IMG/VR virus record: IMGVR_UViG_3300029985_000071 | Coordinates: 1 to 43,641 of that record | Strand: one strand, 5' to 3' | Length of the DNA: 43,641 nt | Source: a virus | Shown here: in pieces, positions 5,280-12,307 of the stretch | How the letters are laid out: every line of letters starts with the position of its first letter | Position numbering within the stretch: position 1 is the stretch's first letter | Made by a program: the position numbers and the translations under genes | Notes under the pieces: model-generated | The model's database searches: none | Seen by the model: the letters and a program-made list of their open reading frames with translations, nothing else | Told to the model about the DNA's origin: nothing

Positions 5280-6341
5280 GTGGACACGATTTTCAAGATT
5301 CTAAGTCTAGATCGGGCGCGCGTGAAGTGGGAGAAGTACCTACGCGCACTCACTCCTGTAGAGAAAATCGGCGATTGGTATTTCAAGCGTGAGGACAAGT
5401 TCGCTCCCCTTGGGTACGGAGGGGTGAACGGATCAAAGTTGCGACAATTGATCTGGCTCGTTAGCAAGGCTGCGCAAAACGGCGCGCACGGCGTAGTCGG
5501 AGGAGCCGTCAGTGGTTCGCCTCAGCATCTCATGCTTGCCGTGGTGGCTTCCCATTACGGCTTGCCGGCCATCACCGTGTGCGGTTCTGCGGATTGGACT
5601 AAGTACCCTATGCTGAAAATGGCGCGCGGGGCCGGGGCTACTTTGCATCTGAGCAAATGCGGGTACGCAAAAACTCTGGAACATGACGCCTTCAAATTGG
5701 CGAAGGAGAATGATTACTGGCCCTTGGAGACGAATATAACCCTTAGTGAGAAGAGGAACACTGATGAAGAAATATCGGCCTTCCATGCTCTGGGGGCTCA
5801 CCAGGTGGAGAACGTGCCTGGCGACGTAGAAACTTTGGTTATTGCGGCTGGGTCGTGTAATTCTGTAGTGTCAGTGCTATATGGCATTACGGCTTACCGC
5901 CCTAAGCATCTCAAGCGCGTAGTATTGATGGGCGTAGGCGCTCACGGGTCTATCGACCCAGAGTACGTGTACGATCGGTTGAGGCGTGTAGACCCCGGTT
6001 TGCCGGGCCAGTTCCGGCCGCACTTTCTGCAGGATCCTAGTAGGGAGCCTGCAGGAAACTATCGTAAGGCGGCATACGATCTCTATCATGTGAACGTAAA
6101 TCATGGCTGCGGAGTAGGGGCGTGCTGCGCGGGCGGCTACTGCGTTTATAATGACCTTATGCCGTATAATTATCACGGGGTGGAATTTCATCCTAGGTAT
6201 GAAGGGAAAGTGTTTTCTTTTATGCGTGATCACCCTGCTCTGATGAAGAAAGCGCTAGGACGCGTCCCTAAGCTGTTCTGGGTGATAGGCTCGGAGCCGA
6301 AAGAAGACGCGATGCGCCCGTTTTATAGGAGGGGCAAGTGA
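5280..6341 (+). CDS. PLP-dependent enzyme of the ACC deaminase/D-cysteine desulfhydrase type, probable hypermodification tailoring enzyme
   Basis: GTG start at 5280 behind AAGGAGG. Residues 35-57 (F-K-R-E-D-K-F, then G-V-N-G-S-K-L-R-Q-L) match the start of the ACC deaminase-like fold type II family, where Lys53 of N-G-S-K would bind PLP. G-S-P-Q-H-L-M-L-A-V-V-A-S-H-Y-G-L matches the conserved Q/N-H helix, and A-A-G-S-C-N-S-V-V-S-V-L-Y-G takes the place of the Gly-rich phosphate loop. The C-terminal part has an unusual Cys cluster (CGVGACCAGGYC). PLP enzymes occur in phage thymidine hypermodification clusters, where they decarboxylate or otherwise trim the attached amino acid. Most members of this fold catalyse beta- or gamma-elimination or deamination, so the reaction here is open. 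It overlaps the following gene by four bases. Confidence 0.8.
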   Translation: MDTIFKILSLDRARVKWEKYLRALTPVEKIGDWYFKREDKFAPLGYGGVNGSKLRQLIWLVSKAAQNGAHGVVGGAVSGSPQHLMLAVVASHYGLPAITVCGSADWTKYPMLKMARGAGATLHLSKCGYAKTLEHDAFKLAKENDYWPLETNITLSEKRNTDEEISAFHALGAHQVENVPGDVETLVIAAGSCNSVVSVLYGITAYRPKHLKRVVLMGVGAHGSIDPEYVYDRLRRVDPGLPGQFRPHFLQDPSREPAGNYRKAAYDLYHVNVNHGCGVGACCAGGYCVYNDLMPYNYHGVEFHPRYEGKVFSFMRDHPALMKKALGRVPKLFWVIGSEPKEDAMRPFYRRGK

Positions 6342-6958
6342 AGGCGCAGCCAGTAGGTACTGTGCGCTACAAGACTGACGGTAGAGCGTATGTTAAAACT
6401 GTAAATCATCAGGCTTTCGGAACAACCTGGGTTCCTCGCGCACATCTTGTCTGGTGGAAGTGGCGAAGACAGACAGTGCCCGAAGGCTGGTGTCTTCATC
6501 ACAAAGACATGAACCCAGCTCGTGATGTTATGAGCAATTTACGCCTCATGTTAGGCACAGAGCATACGCGCCTCCATAAGACTGGCTCTACGCATTCAGC
6601 AGAAGCCCGGGAAAAAGTTAGTAGAGCTAACACAGGCCGGGTAGTTTCTGAAGAAACAAGGACAAAGATGCGCTTAGCTCTTACAGGCCGAGTAGTTCCT
6701 GAAAACGAACGCTTGAAAATGAGCTTGGCGCAGATGGGTAACACAAACGCGCTAGGACATACTGTGTCTGCAGAAGCGCGCCGCAAAATAAGTCAGGCTC
6801 AGCTGGGGAATAAAAGATGGTTGGGGCGGGCGCATACCGAGGCAACTCGCGCGGCGATGAGCGTAAGTAGACAAGGTAAGCCCTGGTCCGATAACCGCCG
6901 AGCATCCTACGAACTTAGCAAGAAGAAAGGTAAATTATGCCCACGACTGACGGATTGA
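6338..6958 (+). CDS. HNH homing endonuclease with NUMOD3-type repeats
   Basis: GTG start overlapping the upstream TGA (GTGA) behind AGGAGGGG. Residues about 50-80 hold VPEGWCLHHKDMNPARD, S-N-L-R-L-M, T-R-L-H, a typical HNH pattern with the His pair and Asn. The C-terminal half has four or five imperfect repeats of the form S-x-E-x-R-x-K-[IM]-S-x-A-x-x-G, the NUMOD3 DNA-binding motif of intron- and phage-borne homing endonucleases. It sits between two modification genes that would otherwise be adjacent, and its end overlaps the next gene by 22 bases. It probably spreads by cutting alleles that lack it. A host-directed nuclease role is less likely. Confidence 0.85.
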   Translation: MKAQPVGTVRYKTDGRAYVKTVNHQAFGTTWVPRAHLVWWKWRRQTVPEGWCLHHKDMNPARDVMSNLRLMLGTEHTRLHKTGSTHSAEAREKVSRANTGRVVSEETRTKMRLALTGRVVPENERLKMSLAQMGNTNALGHTVSAEARRKISQAQLGNKRWLGRAHTEATRAAMSVSRQGKPWSDNRRASYELSKKKGKLCPRLTD

Positions 6959-8103
6959 ATTATTACCCCGCAGCTGGACGTGCCTCGTTGGGTCGGTATT
7001 GCACATTGGAAGGCATGTCAGAGGTAAAGGCGCTCAAAGCGGGCATGGACTTCCGCGAACCGCAGTACCGCAGAGAAGTGTTCTTGCGATTTTATGAGTT
7101 CCACTTACGTCACAGGGCGCACCCCGGTGGAGTGTACTTTCTATTCCCGTACTTTTTTGAAAAGTACAAGATGACAGATGAACAGCGACTGTGGTTCTGC
7201 TTTGTAAATGGAAATTCACAGCATCCGCCAACTACGCTGTCTATTTACCGGCGCTTCCCTGACTTCTCTAAGTTGAACGTGGATAAACTGGACAAGTGGT
7301 TTAATGAGGAGTTCACCCGCCTTGGATGGGATACGGACAGGCGGCATCATAAGAGCCTTTTCATTCAATCTGTGAAATGCTACAAGGCTCTGTGTGGTAA
7401 ATCCCAAGGAAATTACTTTAGGAAAGTCATGGGGAAGGGCGCGGACGAAGGAGCGGCGTTCCGTAGCCTGTGGGCAGAGATACGATCTAAGTTCTTTACG
7501 TTCGGTAGACTGAGCACTTTTTCGTATATGGAGTATTTACGTCTCGCCGGACTGCCGCTAGATTGTGATCAGCTGTTCCTGGAGGATTTAGAAGGGTCCA
7601 AGTCTCATCGTAACGGCCTGGCTAAGGTTCTTGGCAGGGACGACCTAGACTGGAGAAAGGATTACGACTTTGATGGAAAGTACGCGCCGGGCCAGATAGA
7701 ATGGCTGAAGGAAGAAGGCACGACCCTGCTGGCCGAGTCTAAGAAGCGATTCAAAGGTGAGCCCTTCTTCAAGGACGTATCTTTCTTTACTCTCGAGAGC
7801 ACTTTCTGCACTTTTAAAAGTTGGCACAGAAAATCTCGTAGGTATCCTGGAGTATATTTGGATATGTTACATCGTAGACTCCAGCTTGCCGAGAAAGCCC
7901 TCCCCAACGAGGACTACTCTGTGTTTTGGGAAGCGAGGAAGGCGTGCTTACCCGCTTACCTGCGCCTGGAAGATACTCCGAATGATCCTGGTATGTGCGT
8001 TGAAAAGCAGAATCACTACCGCACCACCGGAGAGGTTATAATGATGAGCAGGGAATGGCCCTGCTTCAAAAATGCGTTTGATGACAAGATATGGAGGAAG
8101 TAG
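6937..8103 (+). CDS. Amino acid:DNA transferase (AADT, formerly aGPT-Pplase2), thymidine hypermodification
   Basis: A 388-residue protein. The segment M-D-F-R-E-P-Q-Y-R-R-E-V-F-L-R-F-Y (37-53), the following F-H-L-R-H-R-A-H-P-G-G-V-Y-F-L-F-P (55-71), N-G-N-S-Q-H-P (91-97) and L-D-K-W-F resemble the family I know as amino acid:DNA transferase. In phages M6 and ViI it joins glycine or serine to the activated 5-hmdU base in DNA. This is the step that fixes the identity of the side chain. The start is behind GAAAGG and overlaps the HNH gene end; the stop overlaps the next start by one base. The family call is recollection of sequence patterns plus strong context (hmdU kinase, PLP enzyme and hydroxymethylase in the same operon). 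Which amino acid is used cannot be read from the sequence. Confidence 0.8.
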   Translation: MPTTDGLNYYPAAGRASLGRYCTLEGMSEVKALKAGMDFREPQYRREVFLRFYEFHLRHRAHPGGVYFLFPYFFEKYKMTDEQRLWFCFVNGNSQHPPTTLSIYRRFPDFSKLNVDKLDKWFNEEFTRLGWDTDRRHHKSLFIQSVKCYKALCGKSQGNYFRKVMGKGADEGAAFRSLWAEIRSKFFTFGRLSTFSYMEYLRLAGLPLDCDQLFLEDLEGSKSHRNGLAKVLGRDDLDWRKDYDFDGKYAPGQIEWLKEEGTTLLAESKKRFKGEPFFKDVSFFTLESTFCTFKSWHRKSRRYPGVYLDMLHRRLQLAEKALPNEDYSVFWEARKACLPAYLRLEDTPNDPGMCVEKQNHYRTTGEVIMMSREWPCFKNAFDDKIWRK

Positions 8104-8471
8104 TGGCTAGTGACATAGGATACCACACCCGTCTGTGGGGCAATGGTAGTAAGGTAGAAGGAGGCTGTTTCGGCGGGGCCTTTGACCTAGCCACTGTTAA
8201 CCGTCTCGTAAAGGCACACTTTACTGTGACAGTCAAACCGTCAGGGCATGCTGTATTTGTAGACCGAAAAGGCCGAGAGGTATCTCTGTACGTACGTGTA
8301 GATCCTGAAACTACGGACGCCGGTCGCGCGGTACTAGTTTATTACCGAAAGGTGGAAGAGTTAACCGCAAAGAAGGAAGAAGAGAAACGTGAGCACATTC
8401 AAGACCTAGTCGACTCTATGGATTCAGACGAGGCGATTAAAAGGTTGACGGGAGGAAGTAAGAATGTATAG
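8103..8471 (+). CDS. Unrecognised 122-aa protein in the modification operon
   Basis: I chose GTG 8103, which overlaps the upstream TAG and lies five bases after GGAGG; an ATG at 8091 is also in frame but has no clear site of its own. The protein has a beta-rich N-terminal part (G-G-C-F-G-G-A-F-D-L, V-K-A-H-F-T-V-T-V-K-P-S-G-H-A-V-F-V-D) and a charged helical end. No membrane segment or known motif. It overlaps the thymidylate synthase-like gene by eight bases, so it is co-translated with nucleotide genes, but I assign no function. Confidence 0.65.
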   Translation: MASDIGYHTRLWGNGSKVEGGCFGGAFDLATVNRLVKAHFTVTVKPSGHAVFVDRKGREVSLYVRVDPETTDAGRAVLVYYRKVEELTAKKEEEKREHIQDLVDSMDSDEAIKRLTGGSKNV

Positions 8472-9546
8472 TTTCAAAACAGACGACGTAAATGATGCCT
8501 TGTATCACGGTATCATGCACCTACTTCAGTGCGGAGTGGAAGAAACTAGCCGCAATGGGCGCGTACTGGTTGCGCCCGAGCCGGTCTGCACGGAGTACAC
8601 TAACCCGCGTAGCCGCGTGCTCTACAGTCCTACACGAGACGCAAATCCTTTCTTCCACGTGATGGAGGCGCTTTGGATTTTGTCTGGAAGTAATGACGTC
8701 GAGTTCACCAGTTACTTTGCCAAGAATATGCTGAACTATTCTGACGACGGAAAAACTAGCTGGGGTGCTTACGGCTGGCGCCTGCGGTCTTTCTTCGGGT
8801 ACGATCAGATAGATGCGGTGATCGAAGAATTGAAGACCAATTCTGAGTCTAGGCGCTGCGTGCTAGGCATGTGGAATGCGGCAGATAATCCTGCACTTCC
8901 TCAGTGGCTCAAGTGGTGCAGGAACAGTAGCGCTGATATGATAGTGGCTATTAACGGCGGAAAAGATGTCCCTTGTAACACGCAGATCTACGTAGACGCG
9001 CGCGGGGGCCGCCTCAACATCACGGTGACTAACCGCAGCAACGACATTATCTGGGGCTGCTACGGCGCGAACGCCGTCCACTTCAGTTTCTTACAAGAAT
9101 ATCTTGCGATGAGAGTGGGAATTCTAGCAGGTGTCTACCGTCAGTTCTCAAATAACTTTCATTGCTACCTAGATAAGTTCAGCCGTGAGAAGCTGAAACA
9201 AATTGCTCAAGAAAGCGACACACTGGGCAAGTTGCCTGATACCGGCCCGGCCTTAGAGCCTGGCTTCGATGATGACTTGGCACTGTTCATGCCTTGGGCG
9301 CGCGCGTTGATACGCCATGAGTCTAATGTAATACCGAGCCATGGGAGTGCGGAGCCAGGCGCTTTGGAATTGGAAATTCCTACTTTGAAGACCCGCTTTA
9401 TGGCTGACGTCGCAGTGCCGATGTTCCTGGCCTGGTATTACCGCAAGCAGCATGACGAATTCAGCATGAATGTTTGCCTGGACGGCATCGATGCGCCGGA
9501 CTGGCAGCGCGCGTGCCAAGAGTGGGTAGACAGGAGGAAGAAATGA
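8464..9546 (+). CDS. Thymidylate synthase-family enzyme, probable dUMP hydroxymethylase
   Basis: A 360-residue member of the thymidylate synthase/hydroxymethylase fold. Visible family residues: Glu68 in E-A-L-W-I-L-S-G, the Arg130-Arg131 pair, the catalytic Cys171 in D-V-P-C-N-T, and R-S-N-D (191-194) followed by W-G-C-Y-G-A-N-A-V-H (Asn203), where classical thymidylate synthases have L-G-L-P-F-N. The altered D-to-N spacing is a form I associate with phage members of the family. Phages with modified thymine use such an enzyme to make 5-hydroxymethyl-dUMP; a plain thymidylate synthase would not feed the 5-hmdU kinase next door. The choice between the two is therefore by context. SD GGAGG; the stop overlaps the next start (ATGA). 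Confidence 0.8.
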   Translation: MYSFKTDDVNDALYHGIMHLLQCGVEETSRNGRVLVAPEPVCTEYTNPRSRVLYSPTRDANPFFHVMEALWILSGSNDVEFTSYFAKNMLNYSDDGKTSWGAYGWRLRSFFGYDQIDAVIEELKTNSESRRCVLGMWNAADNPALPQWLKWCRNSSADMIVAINGGKDVPCNTQIYVDARGGRLNITVTNRSNDIIWGCYGANAVHFSFLQEYLAMRVGILAGVYRQFSNNFHCYLDKFSREKLKQIAQESDTLGKLPDTGPALEPGFDDDLALFMPWARALIRHESNVIPSHGSAEPGALELEIPTLKTRFMADVAVPMFLAWYYRKQHDEFSMNVCLDGIDAPDWQRACQEWVDRRKK

Positions 9547-10127
9547 CACCTACTATCAAAGACAAACTGCAATTCATTCAGGAGGGCGGCGCGGTGCAGC
9601 GCTTCCACGTGCGCCCGGGAGTGACCGTGAACACTGACGCTGAGCATAGCTGGGGTGTAGCGATGCTCTGCTGCTTGCTCAGTTCAGCGCCCGGTCCTTC
9701 AGCTACTCTACTCTTAGCCGCGCTTACGCACGATCTGGGGGAGCAGTACGTAGGTGACACGCCTGCCCCAGCTAAATGGGCCAGCGGTACTGCTGAGGCC
9801 CTGGAGAAGGCTGAGAACGACGTGCTCGCCCATTACGAGCTGAGCTTCCAGCCTTACCTGAGCAAATATGAGCTGCGTCTGCTGAAGATGGCGGATGCTC
9901 TAGACGGTATGCTGCATTGTTGCCGTGAGGCCGCTCTGGGTAATCGCACGGTGAGCCCGATTTACTACAAGTGGAATCAGCGCGTGAACGACGGTTTGGT
10001 ATTCGCGCCGTACACAGAGCACGAACTTGGCGTGATTAGCGCCATAGCAGAAATATGGGAGGAAAGCAATGGCATCCGCGGACCGCAGTTCGACGTATAC
10101 GCGCAAATCAAAGAAAGCAGAACGTAG
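9543..10127 (+). CDS. HD-domain 5'-deoxynucleotidase, YfbR-like
   Basis: The start at 9543 overlaps the upstream TGA and follows AGGAGGAAG; a longer in-frame start at 9474 is buried in the upstream gene. The HD-domain metal ligands are visible: His35 (A-E-H-S-W), His63-Asp64 (T-H-D) and Asp118 (M-A-D-A-L-D-G). The segment HDLGEQYVGDTPAPAKW closely follows the E. coli YfbR stretch that ends G-D-L-P-T-P-V-K. YfbR removes the phosphate from dNMPs. In a phage that replaces thymine by 5-hmdU, such an enzyme could lower dTMP so that hmdUTP is incorporated; that role is inference. Length (194 aa) is normal for the family. Confidence 0.85.
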   Translation: MTPTIKDKLQFIQEGGAVQRFHVRPGVTVNTDAEHSWGVAMLCCLLSSAPGPSATLLLAALTHDLGEQYVGDTPAPAKWASGTAEALEKAENDVLAHYELSFQPYLSKYELRLLKMADALDGMLHCCREAALGNRTVSPIYYKWNQRVNDGLVFAPYTEHELGVISAIAEIWEESNGIRGPQFDVYAQIKESRT

Positions 10128-10392
10128 TCAGGCTCTGGCTGCTTTGTTGCAAACGCCCAGCGTAATTGAATCGGCTAACGCGCGCCAGGTGGGCGGATCT
10201 CACTATAGCGCACATGGGCGGCCTGATCTGCAACACTGGGATGTGGTAGATATTTTCAATCTGGACTACTTCCAGGGGAACATCACAAAGTACGTATTTA
10301 GATGGAGGGACAAGAACGGCGTAGAGGACTTAATCAAGGCCCGGCATTACTTGGACAAGTACATTGAGATTCAGCAGCAAAAGAAGGCATAG
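10069..10392 (+). CDS. DUF3310-family phage protein
   Basis: The last 70 residues (V-G-G-S-H-Y, L-Q-H-W-D-V-V, G-N-I-T-K-Y-V-F-R-W-R-D-K-N-G, D-L-I-K-A-R-H-Y-L-D-K-Y-I) are a textbook DUF3310 domain, common in phage nucleotide metabolism regions and sometimes labelled nucleotide kinase without a P-loop. The first 35 residues are a basic, low-complexity extension. The gene overlaps the nucleotidase by 59 bases in another frame, with GGAGG before the ATG. It is the last gene of the plus-strand operon. Function of the family is not established. Confidence 0.85.
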   Translation: MASADRSSTYTRKSKKAERSQALAALLQTPSVIESANARQVGGSHYSAHGRPDLQHWDVVDIFNLDYFQGNITKYVFRWRDKNGVEDLIKARHYLDKYIEIQQQKKA

Positions 10393-10393
10393 A

Positions 10394-10431
10394 AACAGCC
10401 CTCCAGGCCGAAACCTGAAGGGCTGTTTTAC
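10394..10431. terminator. Strong bidirectional terminator between convergent operons
   Basis: aacagccct-c-cagg pairs with cctg-a-agggctgtt (10394-10407 with 10414-10427), loop ccgaaa, followed by tttta on the plus strand and preceded by a run of A that gives T on the minus strand. It lies between the stops of the two converging genes. Confidence 0.85.
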
Positions 10432-10700
10432 TTAGTAGGAAGGCTGTCTTGAACCATCTTAGCGATAGCGGCCTCAATCTTTGAGGGGAACCAGCGCTCA
10501 GGGCGAGGCGCATCTGTGCACTGAAGCGACAGAATGTCAGTACCAGGGTCAAACCTGTACGCAATAGTGTAGCCTTGCGCTGACGCTTCACCTTGTAAGC
10601 CAGAAATAACGACTCCTGTTTCTTCTTTAACCTTCTCTGCTAGGGAATCATAAATAACAGGAGTGATGTTTTCAAATAATTGCTCTTTGCATAGTGCCAT
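10428..10700 (-). CDS. Unrecognised 90-aa protein
   Basis: Starts MALCKEQLFENITPV and has a mixed helix and strand pattern (Y-T-I-A-Y-R-F-D, I-L-S-L-Q-C-T). No motif known to me. A GAGGTTAATC stretch stands before the ATG. It is separated from the late genes upstream by a terminator, so it may have its own promoter within the short upstream spacer or be read by leak-through. Its own stop lies in the shared convergent terminator. Confidence 0.55.
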   Translation of the reverse strand: MALCKEQLFENITPVIYDSLAEKVKEETGVVISGLQGEASAQGYTIAYRFDPGTDILSLQCTDAPRPERWFPSKIEAAIAKMVQDSLPTK

Positions 10701-10710
10701 GATTAACCTC

Positions 10711-10747
10711 TAAAAATAGGGCCACTGATGATAAGCGGCCCTATTTG
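10711..10747 (-). terminator. Terminator of the late minus-strand operon
   Basis: A 10-bp perfect stem (aaatagggcc/ggccctattt, 10714-10723 with 10737-10746), 13-base loop, followed on the minus strand by TTTTTA. It closes the long structural and lysis transcript. Confidence 0.85.
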
Positions 10748-10764
10748 AAATTCGATATAGTTGG

Positions 10765-11346
10765 TTACACCCTGGCGAATCCGGCGCTAGGGTTCTTCTT
10801 CACAGCCTCGTTCCAAGCCGCCCTGAAATCACCCTCGCGCGACCGTCCAAAGCGATGCTTGATGTTGGCCTTCCCCGACCACGGGCTGCTGGTGGAACGT
10901 AGAGCGCCCTTCGCGAGTGATGCCGAAGTGGTTTCAACATAGGAGTAGATGGCCTCAATACCGGCAATGGCAATAGGCAGGAACTCCGCAATCGTCTGCG
11001 TTACTGTCGTTGGGATGGCCGACAGGATCGTGTCGAGCGTCTGAAGCACGGCAATCAAGCGGGCCTCGGTAGTCGTGCCTGCCAGCAGAGCACTGGCTAC
11101 GCTGGACACGTCGTTTGCTGCCAGGGTGATCTTGGCCGAGATGGCCGGATAGAGGTCTGCGGAAGCCGTGGCGATCTGGAGAGCAACTTTGGCGACAGCG
11201 GTTGCGTCGTTGGCAATCTGCGTTGTCGTAACCGTGCAGCCGGTCATGGTAAGAGCGGTTGCAGGAGCAAACATCGTGGCGACAATCATCAGCGATGCCA
11301 TCGTCAGCACTTTCATCTTTTCTGTGAAGCGGTCAATTGTGTTCAT
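10765..11346 (-). CDS. Possible exported or lipoprotein-like protein of the lysis region
   Basis: 193 residues. Lys11 to about residue 35 is a hydrophobic signal-like segment (V-L-T-M-A-S-L-M-I-V-A-T-M-F-A-P-A) ending L-T-M-T-G-C, close to a lipobox with Cys37. The mature part is Ala/Thr-rich and helical, has another apolar stretch (A-E-F-L-P-I-A-I-A-G-I-E-A-I-Y-S) and ends in a basic tail (R-F-G-R-S-R-E-G-D-F-R-A-A-W-N). AAAGGAAC lies before the ATG. It is the last gene of the late operon, downstream of holin and endolysin genes; an outer-membrane spanin-like role is conceivable but I cannot confirm it. Confidence 0.55.
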   Translation of the reverse strand: MNTIDRFTEKMKVLTMASLMIVATMFAPATALTMTGCTVTTTQIANDATAVAKVALQIATASADLYPAISAKITLAANDVSSVASALLAGTTTEARLIAVLQTLDTILSAIPTTVTQTIAEFLPIAIAGIEAIYSYVETTSASLAKGALRSTSSPWSGKANIKHRFGRSREGDFRAAWNEAVKKNPSAGFARV

Positions 11347-11393
11347 ATGTTCCTTTCGTGTGCGCCGTCTTGCGGCGGGTTACCTGTAAATGT

Positions 11394-11614
11394 TCAGAAT
11401 TTTGGATCCGTATCTGTATCCGCTCTGTCTCCTACGTAGGTAACCGATACTCCCCATCCATCAGGGTATTTGGTATTAGCTAAATCACGAAGAGCATCGT
11501 TAGCAAACTCAATACTAGAATATAAACCCAGTATAGCTACCTGTCAGCGGTCATATCGGCCCCGTTGATGTTCTCAGTGAATTTCCCCGAGCAGACGAGC
11601 GGATAACACTTCAT
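11394..11614 (-). pseudogene. Small gene broken by an apparent frameshift
   Basis: From ATG 11614 (behind AGGGAAG) the frame reads MKCYPLVCSGKFTENINGAD-M-T-A-D-R and stops at TAG 11539-11537. In the -1 frame an open stretch continues from 11543 to TGA 11396-11394, reading Q-V-A-I-L-G-L-Y-S-S-I-E-F-A-N-D-A-L-R-D-L, then N-T-K-Y-P-D-G-W-G-V-S-V-T-Y-V-G-D-R. Joined at D-Q they give a plausible 73-residue acidic protein. No slippery heptamer is present, so a real mutation or a sequencing error is more likely than programmed shifting. This segment otherwise would be a gap of about 290 bases in a tightly packed operon. Confidence 0.45.
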
Positions 11615-11637
11615 AGCTTCCCTTCGTTGTGCGCGGG

Positions 11638-11868
11638 TTACTTGTTGAGGCCGAGCGCGTTCGCGTCGTCCACAGGAGGCTTCGCGGTGATGGAGTCTGT
11701 CTGCAAGAGGCCAATCCAGACGCGGGCAATAGATGCAATCAGCGTGACTACGCCCGCCTCCGTTGCAGCCTTGGGATTACTGACAGTTGCGAGATAAGCG
11801 GTGAGAGGGCCCGCCGCTCCAATAATAGCTGCCAAGATTCCGTTCGTACTTGTCTTCCAATTTGTCAC
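11638..11868 (-). CDS. Holin-like small membrane protein
   Basis: I chose GTG 11868 behind AAGGAG (spacing six); the longer frame from 11946 runs back into the endolysin gene without a start signal. The 76-residue protein starts VTNWKTSTNG, then has two hydrophobic segments (G-I-L-A-A-I-I-G-A-A-G-P-L-T-A-Y-L and G-V-V-T-L-I-A-S-I-A-R-V-W-I-G-L-L) and a polar end. Size, two helices and position just after the endolysin gene fit a holin that releases or opens the way for the lysozyme. No holin family signature is recognised beyond that. Confidence 0.65.
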   Translation of the reverse strand: MTNWKTSTNGILAAIIGAAGPLTAYLATVSNPKAATEAGVVTLIASIARVWIGLLQTDSITAKPPVDDANALGLNK

Positions 11869-11878
11869 GATGCGCTCC

Positions 11879-12307
11879 TTATGAGTTCCAGAACAGTTGA
11901 AGTTCCTGCCGACGCCGTGCAAGCAAATTAGCATCAGGCTTTCCATTATTATTATCCCACCGCAAGAACTGCTGACCAGCCCCGGCGTAAGCGCGTTGAT
12001 TGAGCAGCGTGAGCAGTGTCGAACCCTTCAAGCGCTCGCTGCCAAGATTATAGACGAAATCCACCAGCGCATCGAACTGTCCTTGTGTCAGTGGAACCTT
12101 GACCAGACCCGCAATCTGTCGGCCAAATTCCGCAAAGTCCGCTCGCTGAGCCATGTCCGCTTGTGCCTCGTCCCAGACCAGCCCAGGCTTGACATCCGGT
12201 CCATGGTGTCCATAGCCGATTGCCAAGCTGCCGTTGTCCATATACGGCTTTGCACGGAATCCTTCAGACGTCCTGGTGAAGTCAATAAGTTTTTGGGATA
12301 CTTCCAT
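11879..12307 (-). CDS. Endolysin, GH24 (T4-type) lysozyme
   Basis: 142 residues, the usual size. Glu15 in S-E-G-F and Asp24 in Y-M-D-N match the catalytic Glu and Asp of phage lysozymes, followed by A-I-G-Y-G-H (29-34). The position of T4 Thr26 is Ala29, seen in some family members. F-D-A-L-V-D-F-V-Y-N-L-G and R-R-x-E-L-Q-L-F complete the family pattern. The enzyme cleaves the glycan bond between MurNAc and GlcNAc. There is no signal or anchor segment, so it needs the holin. The start overlaps the upstream stop (TAATG). Confidence 0.9.
   Translation of the reverse strand: MEVSQKLIDFTRTSEGFRAKPYMDNGSLAIGYGHHGPDVKPGLVWDEAQADMAQRADFAEFGRQIAGLVKVPLTQGQFDALVDFVYNLGSERLKGSTLLTLLNQRAYAGAGQQFLRWDNNNGKPDANLLARRRQELQLFWNS

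Noticed and set aside
5280-6341. Host-type metabolic gene (true ACC deaminase)
   Set aside because: Coupling with the HNH and transferase genes and the phage context favour a hypermodification role; the phosphate loop also differs from the usual enzymes.
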